Shown: piece by piece, positions 1 through 11,790 of the stretch
How the letters are laid out: every line of letters starts with the position of its first letter
Position numbering within the stretch: the first letter of the stretch is position 1
Source of the DNA: Trifolium pratense
Taxonomy: Eukaryota; Streptophyta; Magnoliopsida; Fabales; Fabaceae
Assembly (NCBI RefSeq): GCF_020283565.1
Contig: NC_060061.1
Coordinates: 2,480,001 to 2,544,000 of the forward strand
Length of the DNA: 64,000 nucleotides
Direction of reading: 5' to 3'
Program-made: the position numbers and the translations under genes
Notes under the pieces: generated by a model
The model's database searches: none
The model's input: only the letters and a program-made list of their open reading frames with translations
What the model was told of the DNA's origin: nothing

Positions 1-179
1 AAAAAAGAAAAAAAGTGAGCATCCTCATTCTCAACTTAGTAGCTAGAGATTCAAATAGGATTCTCATTTCTCAACCATACAGAAAACAAAAGAATTGCTG
101 ACGTGGACCGAGAATCCACGAAATTAACCGTTACATTTCCCTCCAAACTCCGCATTCCAAATTTGAATCCTCCTCAACA

Positions 180-3100
180 ATGGCGTCAACCTCCACCGCC
201 ACCGAGAGACCTTCCTCGTCACCGCCAGCTACTTCACAACCAACCACCACCAGCTTCGATCTCCAACCTCACGTCACAAAGATTCTCGAATCCAACGGCA
301 CTTCTTCACTTCAAGAAACAATCACAAACTTCATCAGTTCCAAGAAACCCTCATTCATAACGATTTTCAAATCCCTAGCACACCATCACCCTAACGAATT
401 CGCTTTCAAGCTCGCGGAACTCCTAAATCTTCACCCTGATTTCTTAATCCGAACCGAAACCGTTTCTATTCTTCTTAACATTTTCAAAGAATCCGATAAA
501 TTGAACTCCACCACGATGCTTATATCACTTAAAGAGCCTCTTCTCAATTCACTCATGATTGAATCCAACAAATCGATACTCCGTCCTCTCTGCGAAATAA
601 TCGGTCTCGTTGCTGCTAGGCTGTATCAACTTTCTCTCGGCGGTTGGTTAGAGCTTCGTCAGTATGTCTGTGATTGCTTCTCCGGAACTACGAAGCTGAA
701 TCATATGAAAGCGCTCATAATGTTAGCGAAACTTCCAGAAGAAGTTGTTGAAAACAGGGAATTCTGGTTAGGTTATGGGTATTATGATGTTCTCTTTAAG
801 AATTTGTTGAATTTTGTTAACTCGCTGGATCAGGAATTGCGTGAGTTAACGTTTAATGCTTCGTTGGTTGTTATTAAGATGTCGAGGGGTTTAGAGAGAA
901 CCGACGTTTGTGATTCTCTCTTGAGGAAATTGCGCGAGTTAACGTTTAATGCTTCGTTGATTGATCTTCAGTATGGAGGAGAAGATGATCTGCTTGATGT
1001 GGATTTGTTGCATATGGTTAAGTGCTTAGGGGATTTGGTAAGGCTTCACATCGAAGAAACCTTTAATGGTAAAGAAGGTGATGTGTTTTGGTGTATGCTT
1101 CGAATTGTGGAGAGAAAAGATGCGAGCGATGAGTTAAAGTGCGCTGCAGTTATTGTTATCAAGGAGCTTGATGAAACGAATTCTGATGCAATGGAGAGTG
1201 TGATAAAAAAAATTGGGAATGAGGAAATGAGGAGAGTAATTTCTGTTGCTATGGATATGATGTCATGTGTTGTGGATGATCCTGTTTGGTATGATATTGA
1301 TAATAAGATTTGTGAATATGCGGGGTTGACAGAGAATTATAACCGTGGAAAGTTTTTGCTCAATTTGCTATCTTGTGATGGAAATGAATGCGTGTTCGTT
1401 CCTGTTGCAATTGAGATGATGGAAAATAAATATGCAATTCATTGTGATTGGCAGATACGTTATGCAGCAATGCTTACCATTGCCGCAATTGCTGAGAGGA
1501 ACTTCAAAGGGGTATGTATATATGATTTGATATTCAATAAGCTTTAATTCTGAACTTTGAAGTGTTTTCTTCATGATGCATTACCTTATAGAAATTTCAA
1601 TCATGTCATTTGTTTTGAGGAAATTGTTTGATGTCATGATTCTCATGTAATATTATTAGATGTTGACTAACTGATTGAAAAATTTACTCTTAAAATCTGA
1701 CCTGTGTGATGTTGTGATAACCGTGGCTGTTTTTACCCATAACATTTAAACACTCCTGTATTTTAAATTTTTGTTATGCGAGATTAAGGTAAATCCCTTG
1801 TGGACTCTCTTATCAATATCAATAATATTTAACAAATTAAAATCTCGATGCCAGACCAACATGATGTTGGGAGCGTTGGCAACATGACTCTCCTCCTGGA
1901 AAAGAACATGGGTTCGATTCCTGAAGTCGTCCAGACCTGGTAATAGAAACTGGTTGTTCCGCCACCGACTCCAGGATTAGCCTCATACTGAGCACAAACG
2001 GCTTAAGCCATAGAGATACCTTGGGGCGCTTCCTAGGATCAGAAAAATAAATCCAAATTCCAGAGATTGGCTACTTAGTTTGTAAATCTTGTTGGTCAGT
2101 TACTTGTATATAGTTGTGTCATCGATAATACAGTATTTATTAATGGACCATCTTTGTATTCCTGTGCGTCAAGTTGATCATTATGAAATTAAAAGCCTAT
2201 ATCATATCTTAGTATATTCAATGCCTTCAATATGATGTGCTGTTTTTGTTAATTTTATTCATATATCTTTTCTTCTTTTTCTATGCTAACAATTTTATTG
2301 ATATGTAGTTCTTTCTTTTACATTCTCTTATGCTATCATAGGACATGATTCTGTACATTGATCGAGCCGTGACCCTTGTCCATAAGTCGCTGAATGATAG
2401 GAATCATCGAGTACTTTGGGCTACTATGCATGCAATTAAGTGTTTGAGTGAATACAAGGAAATATTAAAGTTTTGCAATTATCATCTCAAATTCTTGAAT
2501 AAACTAGTTGGCATCATTAAAATTAGCCGTTGTCTGCGTGTACAGGTACAAACAGATTAATTCTGCTCCCTCACATCTGTTATAATGTAAAGTTGTTTGT
2601 TTTCTTTGTTAGGTCCTTTTTCTTATTTCCCATCATTAAAATTAGCCTTTGTCCGCGTGTGTACTCTGCTTCCAAATCAGCCTTCTTGCTTGAATTACAG
2701 TTCACAAGTGATAATTTATTGACTCTTATTGCATTGTATACAACGAGACACAATAACTACTTTATACAATGATTATCATTTACAGAGACTAGTGTCTATT
2801 TGGTTTGAATAAATTTTCTGTTTTCATTTCATATTTAATTGTAAAACTATCTCCTCTTTTTAATTCGTAAGAGTTTCGCCAATAAATGTGAAAGCAGAAC
2901 ATGTTTTCTCATACTAAACTGACATATCTGATAGATTGATACTTGTGGACTTGCACAGGAGATCTGGACCTACTTATCTAACTTTTAATACTCCCTCTAG
3001 TCCTTAATATAAGAAGAAGTTGACTTTTTAGATACATTAAAAAATGAATGTATCTAGTCTATAATATAGTCTAGATACATCAATTTTTTAATGTATCTAA

Positions 3101-6100
3101 AAAGTGAATTTCTTCTTATATTAAGGACCGTAGGGAGTATGTTTTATACGTTTTCTTTCTAAAAATTACTCATAACAAAATTTGTACATAAAGATTCAAT
3201 CCTCAATTCTGGAAAAAGTAATAATCTTAGAAGCTAATTAACATGAAAATTTTCTCTATATACATTGAAGTGTTTTTTGAACAAGTATACATTGAAGTGT
3301 TATTTACTTAATTGTGTAATACCTATCTGATATCCCTTTTTTGTTACCTCATTACTTATTCAACCGTTTCATATTTTCTGTAGGTATATGCTGTTATTGC
3401 CATTCATTTCTTGGTTTCAAATTGTGGCTTAGAGAAAATAAATGCTGTTGGGGAAGATATTGTAGTATTATTGCTTAAACTTCTCAAGGTACACGGCATG
3501 CAGTTTTCACTATAACAATTTTTCATTTACACACTGTGCCTGTATATACAATCATTGCAAATAATTGTAATCTTTATGATTGTTGCTAGTTGCTAAATAT
3601 TGGAGCACTGTATTAATTGTTGGAGTCTCACCCCTTTATTTTTGTATTGTTTAACATTTTATGTACTTGCAATAAGCTGAATAATGGGCTTTCTGAATTT
3701 TCCAGCATGAAAAGCAGAAGTTACAAGAAGAAATTATTGAAACTCTAACATCAGTTGCAGTTCTAATGCAGGTATATCTTGAAATCTGAAATCGAAGAAT
3801 TAGGTAGGTTTTGATTGCAGTAAACTATAATGCCAATATGAATTGATGTGCAATTCTTCCATGCAGGTAACTTTTTGTCAAAATCATTGCGGTAAATTCA
3901 AAGAACATGAAGTTCTTGTGGTGAGTATTTCTGCTAATTCCTATTTAAATTTCAAACTTGTAAGTTGTTTCAAGCTTACAGATATTTACATACCGACTAC
4001 ATATATATAGTTAAAATAACAATATTTTATTGAGGTATACACAACACACGTATTGTTTTTTTTAATAGTAACAACAATTTCAAAACCATGAATATTTAAC
4101 ACAGCTGTTTTCATATAAGGCATCAGTAGTAATCACCTAAGAAAGATTGAAATTTTAGGATCTAAAAAGCAATAGAAAATCATACCACTTCAAATAATTT
4201 TATTTGAAGAGAAACAATATTTGATTCAAATAGATCAGAAAAATGAATTCTGGGCAGATTTGACAAATTTAAATGGCTAATTTCTTTTTTGGGTGAATCA
4301 CCTTTCTCCTCTTACCAGAGACAATTATGTTATTTAAGTCATTGGGAATTAAATATTTGTGTACGTCCTAGCAATGAATTTAACAATGATCCCCTAAGTT
4401 ACTGGTGACTAACTAACCCCTTCAACTGGACTCAACCCTCATTGGTTTTTAAATGGTACATGAATATGAATAAATCATTGCGTATGATAGTTTAAATATA
4501 TGCACTGTCACAATTTCTAGAATGATCGCAAAAAATACTGATATGTTTACAGTGTGAAATAGATAAGAAGACTTTCCTTTGTATTTTAGGATTACAATTA
4601 AAGCATCTGTGAATAAATCTTGAATTTATTTGTATCTCTAATGCAATGGATTAATTGGTTCAAATCATATAGAATGTATTGTCAAAACCAATGTTAAAAC
4701 TTTGATTTGTTAGCATTATAAATTAAAAGATACACTTTTAGAGGTCATACAGATACTTTTGCAATTGCTCAAGATTAATCTTGTATGTATCTTATATATG
4801 ATCTTGCTACATATCATTCAAATTCGATTAAACTTGTTATAGAATTACATTAAAGACTGTCAAATAATTATAATAAATTCAATATATGCTAATTCATGCT
4901 GTAACGTTTGAAGATTGTGAAATCTCTTACATCAATCGAAGGAAAAGTAAGCAATACAGACCACTTAGCATGATATGTCATCTTAAAGGTATATTTGAAA
5001 TCTATGATAGATCATTTATCTCCCCCATATGGCAATGCTAGTTTGATGTTTGTATTCCTAAATAAATGACCACTTTACAGGCACTGTATCATTTCTGTGA
5101 GTGTCAAACAGTGAATATTGACAAATTTATCAATCAAATTATGCCGATGTTGCTTAGATATGCTCAACTTGATCTTGACTTAACAACCAGTATGCCCATG
5201 GATTTGAGGTTTGACTCTATATTTTAGTACTACAATGCTAAAATAATTTCCATTAGGTTTGATTGAATGTATAATATTTCACGGTGTTGTGAGACAAACC
5301 ACTTAATAAATAACATGAAGGCGAATGAATGAGAAACAGCAATGATATTTGTCTCTGTGCATGTCTCTATCCAAGAAATTGATGAATGTTGGAAACAAGC
5401 AATATCTTTTCAAGTGATGATATTGTGAAACTGAAACTATTCAATTTAACCAATGGATTACTCATTTGCAGACTAGATGATGATAAGCATTTGGTTGAAA
5501 AGGTGAGAGTTCAGGCTTGTAATGTACTGTCATGCTGTGCAGATCGATCTGCTGAAAAATTTTCCCCCAATGCTGTCGAGGTTGGTCTAATGCATCCGAT
5601 GATTTTGATTTGCATAGTGGATTCTACCTAAACGCAAATATTCGACTAAACATGTGAATATTCAAATGTTTAGGTCGCTAAAACTTTTTTGAGATGGATT
5701 GGTTGTTCTAGTTTTGAAACTCGCAAGGCTCTTGTGTTAGATAAATATAAATTTAGAATATTTGATTTCAAATAAAACTCTTGAAATTTTAGTGTTTGAT
5801 GCATTTTTGATAAAATAATTCACTTTCTGTTTCTAGCTCTTCCAAAACTACTATCCTTAATTAAAGAAAGTGGAATAGATGTTACGGTATCTCTGATTGA
5901 AGCCCTAGGGAAGGTATTTGATCATTGTCCTTACTTTTAAATTTATCAGTTTAAGCCCTAGGGAAGCCTTAATTATTTCTTGCCATTGTGTAATACATGC
6001 AGGAAACGGATAATGATCTGTCTAAAAGAATGTTTAGGTTACTTCCCAAATGCATTAAGGTACACTAAAATTGTGCAAACATATATATTGGTGTTATGTT

Positions 6101-9100
6101 TTGATCTAATCAGTATTAAGTACTATTGTGAACTAATCAGCATTATTCTTCTCATGCAAATAACACAGATGCAGACCTCTGGTTCTTTTCACAAGATTAA
6201 ACTATTAAGTGTTATTGTCGACGGGATAGACCAAGCACTAAAGAAGATAATGGAAAATGAAATAAAGAGAGTAAGAGAAGCTGGAACTTCAAAAGAGGAA
6301 GGTGATTTTTTACCAACACAAGAAACAATTGAGGTTATACTTTAAATTCTCTCTTATTTTAGTGCATTTGACTTTAATATGTCACTTATACAAGTTATGC
6401 TCACTTATCATAATTACTAACTTACACTCGCTAAAGAGTAGTTATAAATTATCTCGAATTATATGTGCGCAAAAGTGCACACTAGTCTGTTGTGTGTTAA
6501 CCAGAATACTAATTATCTGTAAATGATTAACTTTTCTTATCAGTTCATGCTTTGGTTGCAGACTAGTTTATCAACCAGAATACCAACTTAATAACCAGAA
6601 TACTAGTTCATGCTTTGCGTCATTAACATGGTTACAAAATATTGTTTTTTATGACTTCTTTACTCAATAAAATATTAAAATTAAAATAATTGAATATATC
6701 TGCAAAATTTATTTACACTATTTTATGCTCTAACTTTTCATTTACATATTTATTGATCTATATAGAACTAACTATAACTAACTCTTTTCACTCGTTACAG
6801 GATGCAGGTTGTTTGATAGCAACAGCAACTGAAACATTTAAAGACGGATTATTGATGTATATTGATCGCCTCATGAACAATGTTGCATTGTTTTTGGTAA
6901 GTATGTTAGCCTTTTTTTCCGGTACATGTATGTTATCCTTTTCTATTTCTTCCCATTTGGATGTTTTTTAAACAACAAAGATTGTATTTATTGAAAATAT
7001 TGTGTTGTTTTCTTTTTGCGAGCTTAAACAAAGATTGTTATAATCAACAAACTTGAAAACTTTACAGATCTTAAGTTAAAATTAGTCTCTGGTAGCTATT
7101 TTTCTCATAATTTCATTATTGCTTCTGTATGATCTTTGACAGGAGACTAACATGCCAGATAGAGTGATCGTTTTTGCAATTTCCATTTTTAACATTTTGG
7201 TTCCACAATTCCCAGAAAATTTACCACCGTAAATCTAGTTTCTTTTATCAACTTCGTTTTAAATTGTGGTGATAAGTACCCCATTAATAATATATCTTGT
7301 GTCTGTGTGCTAATTGAACAGAAATCATAACAAATATATTGTAGCTGCCTGTCATGCTTTAAAGCACAATATTCCTCATTCTCAGCCGGTATTTGCAAAT
7401 CAAAAGTTTTTTTTTTCTTTACTTATTTATGTATTATTTATGAATTATGAAGATCTGTATTTGGATAATGATTCTTCCAGCATGCTATACGGGCAATTGG
7501 TATTTGGGCTGAGTTTGGACAAGATCAATGCAGTCCCCATCTTGCTAAAGGTAACTTCTTTAAGCTCTTCTTAACTTAAATGCACAAATATATAGGCACA
7601 TGCTTTTTTGAATATGGTAACAAGTAATAGGCTTTATGCAGTGTCTGTCTCCAAACTATACAATGAGGCGAGAAAAAGATTTACAATTAGCGGACAATCT
7701 GGAGATGTAGCAGCATGTGATACAGCAGTTGAAGCTCTTGGGAGAATTTGTGAATTTCATCGTGACAAGATTGAAGGCTCTAAGGTAATATCTTCCAAAT
7801 ACCAATGATGTCTTCCTTAGAAAAAGAAACCAATATTTTCAAATTTAAATAGCTCTTTTCATTGTCTAAAAGATTTCTATTTTTTTTTTGTAATCGAGGT
7901 CATATTTATTGAGAAGTTCATGTACTAGTACTAGTTATTTTACAGTTTCAAAAATCTAATTTTAATTTTTTTAAGAGAGTACCTTACATGGCTAAAAGAG
8001 GAGAGGGATTTTTTTTCTCTTTCTTCTTAATTTTTAAGCTAGTGTGGTATAGCAATAGGGTGTAGAGAACAGTTAAAGAAATATGTGTTGAGTATAAATC
8101 AACCTGTATACAGACTTTAGTTTGAAATTGCTGTCACAGTCTATATAGCTTTTGTAAATTGAGCCTTTAGTGCATATAGATATGCAGCAGGGTCTACACA
8201 GGTGAAATGCATATTATTAAGATGCTTACAGAAATTAATGTTGTTGACAGTATATATGTCTTGGTTAAGATAGAACCTAAAATCTTATCTACAAGGGCAG
8301 CTGTTATTGGACATTTTATTGGAGGATCAAACGATTGGAGCAGAAATATTGGAAAGAATGCAGCTATTATATTCAGAATTATTGAAAATTTAAGTTAAAA
8401 GTAAATGAAAAATATTTGGATCTGCATCTGAAGCAGACTACAGGACCGGGACATTGGTTCTGTTAGAAATACTTATTTCTAACAGGTTCTGTAAGTTCCG
8501 CTTATGTTTAAAATTACGTATAATATATGAAACTAATATTTATGTGCAAGTTTTATAAAGTATTATGTTACATATAATTCCTCATAAGAATCTGTAATTT
8601 GATTAATTGTTAAACTTCTCTCAAACATCTACTACATTACTGCTCACTGTTATTGCTTTATTTATTCAAAACTGCAGTTTAGTATAAATTTATTATCTTA
8701 GATAGAATAGATTTTGTTCCATTTGATTAGTTTATCAACATTCCTTTTGTCAACTGTTTATCTGCAATGTTTACTGCTTTGCTCCTTTTTTATTATTTGT
8801 TATTATACTCTCATTCACAATGTTGTTAAGCAGGTAGTTCGACTCTGGTTAGAATTTTTGCCATTGAAGCATGATATCGATGCAGCAAGATCTGCACATG
8901 GACTGCTTTCTAGATTGATAAGAAGGTGTTAAATTTCTTAATTATTCTTTTGAACACTTTGTACTGTATATCTAAATTATTACATTCATTCATACTTTGG
9001 TAAACATACTGGGCTAATCAAAAGTGTGTATCCATCGATCAGGTCAGATTCAGACCTATTTGGAAATGCAAACGATAATCTGAACAAGATTATTTCGGTC

Positions 9101-9287
9101 GTAAAAGAAGTAAGTAGGACCAATTTTCTTTATGTTGTTGAAATGTAGATTTATCTTAATTATCTTGGTACATTATATATAAAATTCTTTTTTTTTATAG
9201 ATTGTATCTGAACCCGACCTTCTGAGAGATCAGGAAGCTATTGATCAATTGACTGAGTTCATGAATCAACATGGTGGAATGGAATGA
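180..9287 (+). CDS. Importin-5-like (karyopherin beta-3) HEAT-repeat protein, copy 1
   Basis: Spliced gene for a nuclear transport receptor of the Kap121/IPO5/IMB3 family, which carries cargo through nuclear pores under Ran control. Read exons: 180-1511, 2342-2545, 3384-3488, 3706-3771, 3867-3920, 5081-5208, 5472-5584, 5837-5913, 6003-6059, 6169-6333, 6801-6896, 7143-7228, 7322-7388, 7481-7550, 7642-7784, 8834-8925, 9043-9109, 9201-9287. Lengths sum to 3009 nt, giving about 1002 aa in one open frame with GT-AG introns throughout. The exon 7 donor (5585) was chosen to keep the frame. The family assignment rests on the C-terminal part: a GRICEFHRD motif, then a WLEFLPLKHD-type segment, as in importin-5. 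Canonical members are about 1100 aa; this one stops early in the last exon (ends GGME) and lacks the usual terminal helix. ATG at 180 is the first in frame. Exon 1 contains an in-frame 93-nt-spaced duplication. A same-strand paralogue lies at 28022-33923. Family confidence is high; individual exon borders are moderate. Confidence 0.85.
1815..2050 (+). repeat. tRNA-like SINE candidate in intron 1 of importin copy 1
   Basis: A GC-richer island in an AT-rich intron. It contains a good RNA polymerase III B-box (GGTTCGATTCC, about 1913-1923) with a weaker A-box-like stretch some 40 bases upstream. This spacing is typical of tRNA-derived SINEs. I found no clear target duplication or tail, so the borders are approximate. 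Confidence 0.35.
2991..3137. mobile_element. Stowaway-type MITE (147 bp) in intron 2
   Basis: Near-perfect hairpin whose ends read CTCCCTCTAGTCCTTAATAT and, inverted, CTCCCTACGGTCCTTAATAT. It is flanked by TA on both sides (2989-2990 and 3138-3139), the target duplication of Tc1/mariner-related Stowaway MITEs. There is no coding capacity. Confidence 0.88.
3921..5080 (+). other. Long intron 5 of importin copy 1
   Basis: About 1.16 kb of AT-rich sequence between exons 5 and 6. I see no open exon with family resemblance and no clear transposon ends. A short missed exon is possible, because the protein segment around this join is harder to place on the importin-5 scaffold than the rest. Confidence 0.4.
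8164..8485 (+). other. Unexplained open stretch and perfect palindrome in intron 15
   Basis: Within the intron between exons 15 and 16, a plus-strand frame stays open from about 8207 to 8398 (63 codons) without similarity I can recognise. Just downstream, 8460-8485 is a perfect palindrome with 12-bp arms (CTGTTAGAAATA) and a 2-base centre. It could be remains of a gene fragment plus a small inverted element. Nothing shows it is expressed. Confidence 0.25.
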
Positions 9288-9989
9288 GAGCTCAACATTG
9301 ATTCAGCACACATGACATCAACCACAATGTATATATTTCTACATGATACCCTTCCTCTAATCATTAGGATTCAACTTCCCTACAGAATTATTAGTATAAT
9401 GTGATGTGTAACCTCTTGTTAATTCATTGAATTTTACAGTAGATAATAAGAAAGGAAGATTAAAATTTCAATGTGTAATGTAAAGGTACAATAACATTCA
9501 CATATATAAACAATACAAATGCATTGAGTCTTATACTATGTTTCATGTGTGTTTTTTTCTTTTGCAAGGACCGCTTCGTCTCCTATAATTTACAAAAGAT
9601 AATTTGTTATAAGGATTTGTTTTTGAAGAGTGGTATCAATACACTTCTTAACATCTATTATCTTTGTTCCTGAATTGGATATATCAGTAGACCTTGTCGA
9701 CAGTGTTCGTAATCATAGGTTGTTGATATTTTCCTCTCCTTTTATGCCTCTATGATAGGACCTCAATGCCCTAGGTGAGTTTTCATGGCCATGCTCCTTA
9801 TACCCCGTTCCATATCTTAGGTATTTTTCCACTGACCAATAGTGGCATGTGTTGAGCAAAAGGAAGATTGGTTTCTACAGTTAAATTCTATCATGCTTCA
9901 AGGCCAAAGGGCTAGGCATGACAAGAATTGTAATAGAAAGAGATCAGAAGCAAAATGGCCAATGCCTAAAAAAACATACGTGTGGAATC
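9288..9989. other. 3' flank of importin copy 1, no gene seen
   Basis: AT-rich sequence following the importin stop codon. It should hold the 3' untranslated region (several AATAAA-like stretches) and then intergenic DNA. I see no coding frame with recognisable content and no transposon ends. Confidence 0.4.
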
Positions 9990-10029
9990 GCAAACGTCCA
10001 AGCATATGATCGAGCACAATTGTGCCGAC

Positions 10030-11011
10030 TAGGGATGGCAAAATGGACGGATTGGATAAATTTGGATACTAAATCGACTAAAATTTCTTTAAAATATTCA
10101 ATCAATCCATTAAACATATGATTCATCCAATTCATTCATTAGGATATCTTAAATGGATGGAGATTCATCCGATCCACCTATTAAAATATATACCAATTGA
10201 GCTACAGGCTACAGCCATGGGGACAAAAAAATGATTTTTAAAAACAAATTAAAACATATTATTAATTGATTAAAAAACAACAGATTTTTTAATTATTTTA
10301 AAAACATAATTTTTTCTACTAAGCCCAAACTATTTTTTCTAAAACATAATTTTAAAAACAACAGATTGAAGATTTTCTCTTCGGGCCCTCGATGTATCTT
10401 TTATACCCCAAATATTCCAATTTTGCCCTTGATAAAAACTTCGGTTCGCAGAAACCGAAGTTTTTTCTAGTTCAAATTCAGGAAAATTTTGGTTAACAGA
10501 AACCGAATTTTTTTTCAAGGCAAAAAAAATTCGGTTCGTAGAAACCGAAGTTTTTATTGAAGGGCAAAAAAGTAAAATCCAGAGGGTGAAAAAGAACCAT
10601 GGGGGGCCTAAAGAGAAAATATCCAGATTGAATTTGTGTATAGTTTAGCCCAAAACAATTTTTAACTAGGCCCAAACTATTTTTCTACTAAGCCCAAAAA
10701 ACCTTCTTTCTACACCATCCTAATAACAAAATTTATTTATATAATTTAATAAATAAATATTTAAAACTGATGGTGGAGGACTGATGGTCAACGCGACGGC
10801 CAACGTCGGCCCACCGGTGGCCAGCACGAAGGAGATCCGGCAGACGCGGCGGAGCTATAGTGGACAGTGGCACGCTCCAACGAATTATCTGGAATGGAAT
10901 GATCCATTGGATTTTTAAAAATTATTGGATAGATCAATCCATCCATTTTATTATATGGATGGATTGGATGATTTTAGAGTGGATGAATGATGGATTAAAT
11001 TGTCACTCCTA
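10030..11011. mobile_element. hAT-like non-autonomous element (982 bp)
   Basis: Ends read TAGGGATGGCAAA on the left and, inverted, TAGGAGTGACAAT on the right, resembling the TAGGGGTGGCAA type of hAT ends. An exact 8-bp direct repeat, GTGCCGAC, flanks it (10022-10029 and 11012-11019); 8 bp is the hAT target size. Sub-terminal regions are rich in GGATGGATT/AATCCATCC repeats. No transposase frame is present, so it must have been moved in trans. It interrupts the left arm of a long inverted repeat and is itself interrupted at 10371-10623. Confidence 0.8.
10371..10623. mobile_element. Mutator-like MITE (253 bp) with TTCGGTT palindromes
   Basis: Terminal inverted repeats read GATTTTCTCTTCGGGCCC and, inverted from the right, GATATTTTCTCTTTAGGCCC. 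A perfect 9-bp duplication, CAGATTGAA, flanks it (10362-10370 and 10624-10632), as expected for Mutator-like elements. Inside are three short palindromes, for example AACTTCGGTT-loop-AACCGAAGTT at 10437-10462, and similar ones near 10489 and 10528-10554. The same end sequence and palindrome type recur at the PMD element (39890 onward). No coding capacity. Confidence 0.85.
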
Positions 11012-11790
11012 GTGCCGACGACACTGTAATCCCCGTTTGTTAAGTTCATCATCGTCCGAGAGTTTATCTTCGGAACTCACAGCCTAAACATGCTTCTTAC
11101 ACTACTCAATAATCTTCATCAAGATCGTGCCGGTTGACATCGGAATAGGAATTCCATTGTCATCAGCACAATTATCCTTGATTATGGGCTTGATTGTTTG
11201 CGATTCCAATGCAACCGCTAGTTTGAACTCAAAGGTCTCACTATTTCAACTCGTAACCACAATATGACTTTAGATTTAATTAAGAGAATAATGTTATCTT
11301 TTCATAAAAAATAAAAGAATAAATAGTTAAGAGATAGTTAAGAGACTAATAAAACAAAAGAAAAAAGAGATTAATGTTTTGATGAAATATAAAACATTAG
11401 TCTCTTAACTATCTCTAAGCTATTTATTCTTTTATGAAAAGTAAAACATTATTTTTTAAAAAAATAATAATAATCTAGAGGCACATTGTGGTTATAAGTT
11501 ACGACAGTGAGACCTTTGAGGTCAAACTGGCGGTTGCAATGGAATCACAAACAATCAAAACTATGATTAATGATAATTGTGCCGATGACACCGGAATCCC
11601 TATTCAGAATGCATTTGGCACGATCTTGGCGAAGATAATTGGATAATGTAAGAAGTATGTTGAGACTACTAGTTTCGAAGATAAACTCTCTGAAGCTGAT
11701 GAACTTAGACAATGGCGATTTCAGTGTCGTCGACGCCATTGTCCTCGATCATATGCTTTTGTTCCAATGCAACTTCTTGTTTGACCTTGA

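Larger units (their letters stand above)
9990..11790. repeat. Diverged long inverted repeat, left arm interrupted by a hAT element
   Basis: Left arm at about 9990-10029 plus 11012-11330; right arm at about 11465-11790. Matching blocks in inverted order include CGATCATATGCTT, CGACGACACTG, AGAGTTTATCTTCG, AAGATCGTGCC, and the segment TTCCAATGCAACCGCTAG against its complement. The centre is a tighter hairpin (11283-11460) built from TAGTTAAGAGATAGTTAAGAG and its complement. A further partial direct copy of the left-arm motif TTCCAATGCAAC lies at about 11764. Arms differ at roughly one base in five or six by eye, so the duplication is old. A transcript through it could fold into long double-stranded RNA, but I see no promoter. 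Confidence 0.7.
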
